Of a stretch of DNA of 64,000 nt, positions 58,286 through 64,000 are shown piece by piece. Below the pieces are notes generated by a model. The model had not been told where the DNA came from and did no database searches. It worked only from the letters and a program-made list of their open reading frames with translations. Both the position numbers and the translations under genes were made by a program. Origin of the DNA: Palleronia abyssalis (GTDB lineage: Bacteria; Pseudomonadota; Alphaproteobacteria; Rhodobacterales; Rhodobacteraceae); NCBI RefSeq assembly GCF_900302445.1, contig NZ_ONZF01000001.1:124001-188000 (forward strand), read 5' to 3'. Within the stretch, counting starts at the first letter, position 1; every line of letters begins with the position of its first letter.

Positions 58286-59578
58286 TCACGCGGAATGGCG
58301 CGGTGCATACTCCGACGGATCGACCTGCGCCGGGCGCCCGTCCAGGGACAGGCAGCTGAGTTCGGGTGCCGTTTCGGCGATGACCTTGCCGCGCCGGATC
58401 ACCTTCAGGCGGTTCGGGCGCAGGCGGATCGCCTCGGCCGGGTCGCGTGCCTGCAACAGCACCATATCGGCGTGGCACCCAACCTCCAGCCCGTAGCCCT
58501 CCAGCCCCATGATCCGGGCCGAATTAACCGTCACCGCGTCGAAGATGGCGCGTTTCTGGTCCCCCGAACCCATCTGCGTCGCGTGCAGCGCCATATGCGC
58601 CACGTCCAGCAGATCGCCCGACCCCATCGAGTACCACGGGTCCAGAACGCAATCCTGCCCCAGCCCGACCGGGATGCCGGCGGCCATCAGCTCGGGGATA
58701 CGCGTCAGGCCGCGCCGCTTGGGATAGGTGTCGTGGCGGCCTTGCAGCATCATGTTGATCAGCGGGTTCGGGATCGCTGCCATCTCGGCCTCGGCCATGA
58801 GGGGCAGCAGCTTCGAGACATAGTAATTGTCCATCGAATGCATCGAGGTCAGGTGTGAACCGGCCACCCGCCCCTGCAGCCCGAAGCGCACGGTCTGGGC
58901 GGCCAGCGTTTCCACGTGGCGCGACAGGGGGTCGTCGGTCTCGTCGCAATGCATGTCGACCCGAAGGCCCCGGTCGGCCGCGATCCGGCAAAGCGCCTCG
59001 ACCGAGCGGGCGCCGTCCTCCATGGTGCGTTCGAAATGAGGGATGCCGCCGACGATCTCGACACCCATGTCGAGTGCACGCTCCAGCGCGTCTGCCGCTT
59101 CAGCACAGCGGTAGTATCCGTCCTGCGGGAAGGCGACCAGTTGCAGGTCCAGATACGGCGCCACGACGCGCCGCACCTCCAGCATCGCCTCGGCCGTGAC
59201 CAGGCGCGGATCCGAGACGTCGACATGGCTGCGCACGGCCAGAAGCCCCTTGGATACGGCGAGATCGCAATAGCGCACCGCCCGGTCGATCAGCGCATCC
59301 GTCGTCAGCGTGGGCCGCAGCTCTCCCCACAATGCGATGCCTTCGAGCAGTGTGCCCGACACGTTCATGCGCGGCAAACCCAGCGACAGGGTGGCGTCCA
59401 TGTGAAAATGCGGGTCGACGAACGGCGGCGTCAGAAGCTGGCCCTCGGCGTCGATCACCTCGCCCGCCGTATCTTCAATCCCCGCCTCTACGGCGACGAT
59501 CCTGCCGTTCTGTACACCGATGTCATGCGCGGTGCGGCCGTCCGGCAACGTTGCGTTTCGGATCAGGAGGTCGAACAT
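58286..59578 (-). CDS. CodA-like amidohydrolase, predicted (methyl)cytosine deaminase
   Basis: A 430-residue amidohydrolase-superfamily enzyme closely resembling E. coli cytosine deaminase: metal ligands in PHFHMD (His57, His59) and HCDE (His210, Glu213), GSHLTSMHS (His242-region), and GQDCVLDPWYSMGSGDLL with metal-ligand Asp309. The residue after it is Cys310, where E. coli CodA has Asp314. In CodA this position faces the C5 side of the base, and small residues here are linked to acceptance of 5-methylcytosine. The gene is upstream of a BMP-type importer on the same strand, 172 bp before its receptor, indicating salvage of pyrimidines or related bases. Isocytosine- or oxo-purine-type substrates cannot be excluded. 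Confidence 0.85.
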   Translation of the reverse strand: MFDLLIRNATLPDGRTAHDIGVQNGRIVAVEAGIEDTAGEVIDAEGQLLTPPFVDPHFHMDATLSLGLPRMNVSGTLLEGIALWGELRPTLTTDALIDRAVRYCDLAVSKGLLAVRSHVDVSDPRLVTAEAMLEVRRVVAPYLDLQLVAFPQDGYYRCAEAADALERALDMGVEIVGGIPHFERTMEDGARSVEALCRIAADRGLRVDMHCDETDDPLSRHVETLAAQTVRFGLQGRVAGSHLTSMHSMDNYYVSKLLPLMAEAEMAAIPNPLINMMLQGRHDTYPKRRGLTRIPELMAAGIPVGLGQDCVLDPWYSMGSGDLLDVAHMALHATQMGSGDQKRAIFDAVTVNSARIMGLEGYGLEVGCHADMVLLQARDPAEAIRLRPNRLKVIRRGKVIAETAPELSCLSLDGRPAQVDPSEYAPRHSA

Positions 59579-59696
59579 GGGCGGGGTCCTTTGCGGTCTG
59601 TGACGGCGCGACCGTAGACCCGGGCGTCGCGATTGTCAGCGACCCGAACAGCAAAGGGGCGCCGCGGTCCTCGACCTGCGGCACCCCCGATCTGCC

Positions 59697-61712
59697 TTAC
59701 AGCAGGGATTCGACCTTCTGGACGACCGAGTCGGCGGTGATCCCGAACTTGTCGAACAGCACATCCGCGGGGGCCGAGGCGCCGAAGCTGTCCATGCCGA
59801 CGAACCCGGCCTTCGCCTCGCGACCGCGCTCGCCCAGTAGCCAGCGGTCCCAGCCCATCCGAGCGGCCGCCTCGATGCCCACGCGGACGGCACCGGCGGG
59901 CAGGACACGGCGGCGATACGCTTCGTCCTGCTGGGCGAAAAGCTCGAACGACGGGATCGAGACCACGCGCGTTCCGATGCCCTTCGCCTCCAGCGCGACC
60001 TTGGCGTCCATGGCCAGCGAAACCTCGGACCCGGAGGCCAGCAGCACGGCCTGACGCTTGCCCTCGGCCTCGGCCAGGACATAGGCGCCCTGCTCGGTCA
60101 GGTTCTTCGTCTTGTGCTGGGTCCGCAGCGTGGGCAGGCCCTGACGGGTCAGAACCAGCACCGTGGGCGCGTGGGCGGTGCGCAGTGCGATCTCCCACGC
60201 CTCGGCGGTCTCGACCGTGTCGCAGGGACGGATGACCTGCAGGTTCGGCGTGGCGCGCAGCATGGCCAGATGCTCGACCGGCTGGTGGGTCGGACCGTCT
60301 TCGCCCAGCCCGATGGAATCGTGGGTCATCACATAGACGACCGGCGCGCCCATCAGCGCGGACAGGCGGATCGCCGGGCGGGCATAGTCGGTGAAGACCA
60401 TGAACGTGCCGCCATAGGGACGGATGCCCCCGTGCAGCGCCATGCCGTTCATCGCCGCGGCCATGCCGTGTTCCCGGATGCCATAGTGGATATAGCGCCC
60501 CTCGCGATTGTCGGGGCTGAAGATGCCCAGGTCCGGCGTGTTGGTGTTGTTCGAACCGGTCAGGTCGGCCGATCCGCCCAGCGTCTCGCGCATGATCGGG
60601 TTCACGACCTCAAGCACCATCTCGGACGACTTGCGCGTCGCGACCTTGGGCTGGTTTTCCGAAACCTGCTTTTTCAGTGCCTTGATGACGCCCGACAGCT
60701 TGCCCGGAAGCTCTCCCGTCATGGCGGCGTCGAACTGCTTGCGCTTGCCTGCACCCAGCTGTTCGACGCGGTCGTTCCACTCCGACCGCACCGACTCGCC
60801 ACGGCGGCCGACCTCTTCCCACCACGACTTGATGTCGGCGGGAATATCGAACGGGCCATGCTCCCAGCCATAGGCGGCCCTCGTGTCGGCGATCAGCGTC
60901 TCGTCGGTCAGTGCGCCGTGGCCCTTGCCGGTGTCCTGCGCGGACGAGCCAAGCGCGATATGGGTGCGGCACGCGATCATCGACGGCTTGCCGGCCTGCT
61001 TGGCGGCCTCGATGGCGGCGTCGATGGCCTCGGGATCGTGGCCGTCGATTTCCTGGGTCTGCCAGCCGACGGCGTCGAAGCGCTTGACCTGGTCGGTCGA
61101 GTCGGTCAGCCCGATATCGCCGTCGATGGAAATGCGGTTGTCGTCGAAGAAGACAATCAGGTTCGACAGCTTCAGGTGCCCGGCCAGCGCGATGGCCTCG
61201 TGGCTGACGCCCTCCATCAGGCAGCCGTCGCCGGCGAAGACGTAAGTGTGGTGATCGACGATCTTCTTGCCGAACCGGGCGCGCAAGCTTTCCTCGGCGA
61301 TGGCCATGCCGATCGAGGTGGCAAGCCCCTGCCCCAGCGGACCGGTCGTCGTCTCGATCCCGCTGGCATATTCATGCTCGGGGTGGCCGGCTGTCTTCGA
61401 GCCCCACTGGCGGAAATTCTTCAACTCGTCCAGCGTCATGTCCTCGTACCCGGTCAGGTACAAAAGCGCATACAGAAGCATCGAGCCGTGGCCGTTCGAA
61501 ATGATGAACCGGTCGCGGTCGGCCCAGTTCGGCGCCTTGGCGTCGAATTTCAGGTGCTTCGACCACAGTACCGTGGCGATGTCGGCCATGCCCATCGGCA
61601 TCCCCGAATGGCCCGAATTGGCGGCGGCGACGGCATCGAGGGCCAGGACGCGGATCGCGGCGGCGCGCATCCAGTGATCGGGGTTGCGTTCGCGCAGGGT
61701 GGCGATGTCCAT
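59697..61712 (-). CDS. tkt: Transketolase
   Basis: ThDP enzyme of the pentose phosphate and Calvin-type sugar rearrangements. The 671-residue protein has [21 protein letters not shown], the ThDP motif [20 protein letters not shown]...[19 protein letters not shown], and the C-terminal region [22 protein letters not shown] with the catalytic His/Asp. Normal length. It is 118 bp upstream of the CodA-like gene start on the same strand; both may be separate units. Divergent from the coiled-coil/zapA operon with ~187 bp between starts. Confidence 0.96.
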   Translation of the reverse strand: MDIATLRERNPDHWMRAAAIRVLALDAVAAANSGHSGMPMGMADIATVLWSKHLKFDAKAPNWADRDRFIISNGHGSMLLYALLYLTGYEDMTLDELKNFRQWGSKTAGHPEHEYASGIETTTGPLGQGLATSIGMAIAEESLRARFGKKIVDHHTYVFAGDGCLMEGVSHEAIALAGHLKLSNLIVFFDDNRISIDGDIGLTDSTDQVKRFDAVGWQTQEIDGHDPEAIDAAIEAAKQAGKPSMIACRTHIALGSSAQDTGKGHGALTDETLIADTRAAYGWEHGPFDIPADIKSWWEEVGRRGESVRSEWNDRVEQLGAGKRKQFDAAMTGELPGKLSGVIKALKKQVSENQPKVATRKSSEMVLEVVNPIMRETLGGSADLTGSNNTNTPDLGIFSPDNREGRYIHYGIREHGMAAAMNGMALHGGIRPYGGTFMVFTDYARPAIRLSALMGAPVVYVMTHDSIGLGEDGPTHQPVEHLAMLRATPNLQVIRPCDTVETAEAWEIALRTAHAPTVLVLTRQGLPTLRTQHKTKNLTEQGAYVLAEAEGKRQAVLLASGSEVSLAMDAKVALEAKGIGTRVVSIPSFELFAQQDEAYRRRVLPAGAVRVGIEAAARMGWDRWLLGERGREAKAGFVGMDSFGASAPADVLFDKFGITADSVVQKVESLL

Positions 61713-61899
61713 GGGGCTTACGGTCCTTCCGCAATGGGCGTTTCGGCCAGCGTGATAGCAGTAACAGCCCCGAGTTCAAGCGGCAGGCGGGAAAGCCCCG
61801 CATCCAGAATTGGGGCTGAAATCCTGTCGCCTTTCGGTTTTACTGCATGGGCGGATACCGAATCACCAAGCAGAAGCCGCAAGATACGCGAAGGTCTGA

Positions 61900-62412
61900 A
61901 TGCAGGACATTACCGAATTGCAGGGGCGCCTGGAGCGCGCTCTGGACCGGGTGAACGCCGGTCTGGAGAGGCTGGGGCCCATCTTGCCGCCCGCCCCGGA
62001 GCCTGAACCGGTCGAGGATCTGCGCCCCGAGGTCGAGACGTTGAAGGGCGAACTGGCCTCCGAGCGCGAGCTGGTCACGCAGCTGGAGGAACGCCTGAAA
62101 GGCAGTCGCGAGCGGCACGAGTCCCGCGTCGCCGAGCTGGAATCCGAGCTGGAAAGCGCGCAGACCCTGTTGGCCGAGATCGAGGAGGACCGCGCCCGCC
62201 TGAAGGTCGTGGCCGACGCGTTGCGCGACACCTGTGAGGCGCTGCGCAGCGTCAACGCCGAGGGGGTGGGGGACGCCGAGTTGGTCAATACCGCGATGGC
62301 GGCCGAGATCGAGACGCTGGCCACCCTGCGGCGCAGCGACCGGTCCGAACTGGACGGCGTGCTGGCCCTTCTGGCCCCCGTCGTCGCCGAGGAGGACAAT
62401 GCGAATGCCTGA
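61900..62412 (+). CDS. Coiled-coil protein upstream of zapA
   Basis: A 170-residue acidic protein: heptad-rich helices at residues ~1-25 and ~45-120 (ELASERELVTQLEERLKGSRERHESRVAELESELESAQ) are broken by a Pro-rich linker (PPAPEPEPVEDLRPE). No membrane segment or signal. In Rhodobacterales a gene of this type commonly precedes zapA; no function is known to me, but the location suggests a cell-division accessory. It overlaps zapA by 8 bp. Confidence 0.75.
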   Translation: MQDITELQGRLERALDRVNAGLERLGPILPPAPEPEPVEDLRPEVETLKGELASERELVTQLEERLKGSRERHESRVAELESELESAQTLLAEIEEDRARLKVVADALRDTCEALRSVNAEGVGDAELVNTAMAAEIETLATLRRSDRSELDGVLALLAPVVAEEDNANA

Positions 62413-62803
62413 TGTGAAAGTCATGATTGGCGGGCGAGACTATGAAGTGGCCTGCCAGCCCGGCGAAGAGCATTACCTGCATTCCGCCGCGCGTCTACTG
62501 GATGCCGAGGCGCAGGTACTGGTGAACCAGATCGGCCGCATGCCCGAGCCGCGGATGCTTCTGATGGCGGGGCTGATGCTGGCCGACAAGACCGCCGGGG
62601 TCGAGGATCAGATGCGCACCGCCAAGGAACGGGTGGCCGAACTTGAGCGTCAGGTGGCGCAGCTGCGCGCCACTCCGCCCCGGACCGAACGGGTCGAGGT
62701 GCCCGCCATCCCCCAGCAGGTCCTGGACGAGCTGGACCGCCTTGCCGAGCGGGCCGAGTCGTTGGCCGAAGAGACCGAGCGTCGCGGGGTGGTCGAAGCA
62801 TGA
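62405..62803 (+). CDS. zapA: Cell division protein ZapA
   Basis: Cross-links FtsZ filaments in the Z ring. The 132-residue protein starts MPDVKVMIGGRDYEVACQPGEE, the ZapA N-terminal beta/alpha domain, followed by the conserved helix LHSAARLLDAEAQVLV and a long C-terminal coiled coil. Start at ATG 62405; an in-frame ATG two codons upstream is possible. Coupled by overlap to the coiled-coil gene before and the lysozyme-inhibitor-like gene after it. Confidence 0.92.
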   Translation: MPDVKVMIGGRDYEVACQPGEEHYLHSAARLLDAEAQVLVNQIGRMPEPRMLLMAGLMLADKTAGVEDQMRTAKERVAELERQVAQLRATPPRTERVEVPAIPQQVLDELDRLAERAESLAEETERRGVVEA

Positions 62804-63132
62804 TACGCCTGATCACCGTGGCCACGCTTGCCATTGCCCCCGCCGTGGCGTCCGCCGCACCTGAACCGGTAACCTACGAATGCGAACGCGGCGCACGCGT
62901 TCCGGTCCTCTACGTCAACGGCGTCGATCCGACACTTGCCATTCTGCTGGTCGACGGGAACCTCGTCGCCCTGCCCCGGACCCCCGCAGCGTCTGGATCG
63001 CGCTACGTCGACGGCGAGGCGGGATACCTGTGGTATATCAAGGGGGACGATGCGCGGCTGCAATGGATAGACGCGGAAACCGGGGATGTTCTATCCTTGC
63101 TCAACGAATGCCGAGCAATCCATCAACGATGA
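62800..63132 (+). CDS. MliC-like lysozyme inhibitor domain protein
   Basis: A 110-residue periplasmic protein with a Sec signal peptide (residues 1-19, AAPAVASA-type cleavage). It has a compact beta domain with the MliC pattern YECERGARVPVLYVN...LVALPRTPAASGSRYVDGEAGYLWYIKGDDARL. Two Cys (residues 28 and ~104) could form a disulfide. MliC proteins inhibit C-type lysozymes. There is no lipobox, so it is soluble rather than membrane-bound. Its start overlaps the zapA stop (ATGA). Confidence 0.8.
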   Translation: MIRLITVATLAIAPAVASAAPEPVTYECERGARVPVLYVNGVDPTLAILLVDGNLVALPRTPAASGSRYVDGEAGYLWYIKGDDARLQWIDAETGDVLSLLNECRAIHQR

Positions 63133-63229
63133 CGTCGGGACTGGAGTCCGCATCACCGCCGTCATGTATGTCTGACCCGCCGGGACCCTGAGAGAGTCGT
63201 GGCGACACGCGGATCGCCACCGGTTGGGT

Positions 63230-63264
63230 GGCACCGCGGGCGCGCACGGCACGCCCGCGGTGCC
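63230..63264. terminator. GC-rich hairpin between the MliC-like gene and grxD
   Basis: A perfect 13-bp stem: 63230-63242 pairs with 63252-63264 around a 9-nt loop. It lies in the convergent gap, 97 bp after the MliC-like stop and 8 bp after the grxD stop. No T tract follows on either strand, so it may be a 3'-end stabiliser of the grxD transcript or a non-canonical terminator. Confidence 0.5.
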
Positions 63265-63271
63265 GACGCCC

Positions 63272-63631
63272 TCAGGCGTTCGCTTCGCGGATTTTCTCGG
63301 CGGCGTCCTTGTCGAACGTGACACCCTCCTTCTCGAACAGCTGGTCCAGCTCGCCCGACAGAGTCATCTCGGTGACGATGTCGCAACCGCCGACGAATTC
63401 GCCCTTCACGTAAAGCTGCGGGATCGTCGGCCAGTCGGAGTATTCCTTGATGCCCTGGCGGACATCCTCGTCGGCCAGCACGTTCACGTCGGCAAAGTCC
63501 ACGCCCATGAAGTTCAGTACGCCCGCCACGCGGGACGAGAACCCGCATTGCGGCATCGACTTCGTGCCCTTCATGAACAGCACCACGTCGTTGGCGGTCA
63601 CCGTTTGCTTGATCGTTTCTTCAGCGCTCAT
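63272..63631 (-). CDS. grxD: Monothiol glutaredoxin, Grx4/GrxD family
   Basis: A 119-residue iron-sulfur cluster carrier. Active site CGFS (Cys29-Ser32, in [15 protein letters not shown]), the glutathione-binding segment [21 protein letters not shown] and the TM-type loop are standard for monothiol class II glutaredoxins. These pair with BolA proteins in 2Fe-2S handling and iron regulation; bolA is two genes upstream in the same run. Start overlaps the preceding small gene's stop (ATGA). Confidence 0.96.
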   Translation of the reverse strand: MSAEETIKQTVTANDVVLFMKGTKSMPQCGFSSRVAGVLNFMGVDFADVNVLADEDVRQGIKEYSDWPTIPQLYVKGEFVGGCDIVTEMTLSGELDQLFEKEGVTFDKDAAEKIREANA

Positions 63632-63885
63632 TTTTCAGCCTTTCGCTTGTCCTTCGGCACGAAAAGACGCGCATACTCCTGCGGGTCCCTCGGCACGGTG
63701 TATTCGGTCGTCTCGCCGCCGCCGCCCCCGCCCGAGAAATACTCGGACTTCAGGACATGGTGGCCTTTGCCAGGCGCGGCACCCCTGCGGGCGCCGACCT
63801 CGGATCGCATAACAGCGCGCACCCGGACGGCCAGCACGGCGGCGATCGCCACCACCAACACGGCCGAGAGCGCGAACCCGCTCAT
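63628..63885 (-). CDS. Small hypothetical membrane protein between bolA and grxD
   Basis: An 85-residue protein: one N-terminal membrane helix (residues 3-21), a basic linker, a GGGGGG stretch at about residues 53-58, and a charged C-terminus ([19 protein letters not shown]). No family recognised. Its start overlaps the bolA stop and its stop overlaps grxD, so three genes are coupled; a membrane-linked role in BolA-Grx handling is a guess. Confidence 0.75.
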   Translation of the reverse strand: MSGFALSAVLVVAIAAVLAVRVRAVMRSEVGARRGAAPGKGHHVLKSEYFSGGGGGGETTEYTVPRDPQEYARLFVPKDKRKAEK

Positions 63886-64000
63886 TCCGGGGCGCGTGTG
63901 GTCAGCGCCAGCGCGTGAAGATCGCCCGCCGGTCCGTCCATCTTTCCCTTCAGCGCGGCATAGACGGCCCGCTGCTGCTGCACCCGGTTCTTTCCGCGGA
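63882..64000 (-). CDS. bolA: BolA-family protein, C-terminal part
   Basis: Only the last ~38 codons are in the window: [37 protein letters not shown], the end of the BolA fold with the GxxxRxxRQRAVYxAL helix and the HALALTT strand. The gene continues past the right edge. BolA proteins form [2Fe-2S] heterocomplexes with monothiol glutaredoxins, consistent with grxD two genes downstream. Confidence 0.9.
   Translation of the reverse strand, partial: RGKNRVQQQRAVYAALKGKMDGPAGDLHALALTTRAPE

Noticed and set aside
1..64000. CRISPR arrays, insertion sequences or integrase-type islands
   Set aside because: No direct-repeat arrays, transposases or integrases were found; the single tRNA shows no flanking attachment-site duplicate.

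Overview
The window is a gene-dense, high-GC chromosomal segment of an alphaproteobacterium, most likely a marine Rhodobacterales (Roseobacter/Rhodobacteraceae type). The evidence is the pyrH-frr-uppS-cdsA-dxr-rseP block, the trpC-moaC-moeA-lexA-comEC-gltX-gltA order, an alphaproteobacterial-type LexA box (GAAC-N7-GAAC), Hint-domain proteins of the type common in this group, and a gene-transfer-agent (GTA) style lysis module. I cannot name the genus. No rRNA, CRISPR array, insertion sequence or prophage structural genes are visible; there is one tRNA.

Layout. 1-5.8 kb: envelope and translation genes on the minus strand (pyrH, frr, uppS, cdsA, dxr, rseP cut by the left edge), interrupted by a plus-strand Hint/EF-hand protein. 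5.9-16.5 kb: miaA, an AraC regulator, a complete dipeptide/oligopeptide-type ABC transporter (binding protein, two permeases, fused double ATPase), an EamA exporter and a FadL-type porin ending at a strong terminator. 16.6-21.7 kb: an unassigned P-loop ATPase, metA (predicted acetyl-specific), a lipoprotein hydrolase, PPK2, a TetR regulator, and on the opposite strand a single-domain response regulator followed by two coupled membrane micro-ORFs. 21.8-25.2 kb: trigger factor, tRNA-Leu(UAG), a degenerate Hint protein and anmK. 25.2-34.7 kb: tyrS-trpC-moaC-moeA as a tight run, lexA with its own SOS box, comEC, gltX and gltA. 34.7-38.3 kb: an Old Yellow Enzyme, a transglutaminase-like protein, a crotonase, and a gene-poor stretch holding the relic of a sulfotransferase-like gene.

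38.3-45.8 kb is a minus-strand run: an acyltransferase, murI, argC, ccmE, then endolysin, 3-TM holin, XhlA-like protein and a small secreted protein, then ccmF and ccmH. The four genes between ccmE and ccmF look like a GTA/phage lysis cassette embedded in a cytochrome c maturation operon. 45.8-53.6 kb: a fused indolepyruvate ferredoxin oxidoreductase, LysR regulator, purL and a crotonase. 53.6-59.6 kb: a BMP-family nucleoside-type ABC importer downstream of a CodA-like deaminase that has Cys where E. coli CodA has Asp314, suggesting a salvage system for modified pyrimidines such as 5-methylcytosine. 59.7-64 kb: transketolase, a coiled-coil protein with zapA and a lysozyme-inhibitor-like protein, and a bolA / small protein / monothiol glutaredoxin operon cut by the right edge.

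The strongest leads are the lysis cassette in the ccm operon, the CodA-like/BMP locus, the LexA autoregulation site, the Glu111 MetA, and the response regulator with two micro-ORFs. All calls come from reading the sequence; no database search was run.
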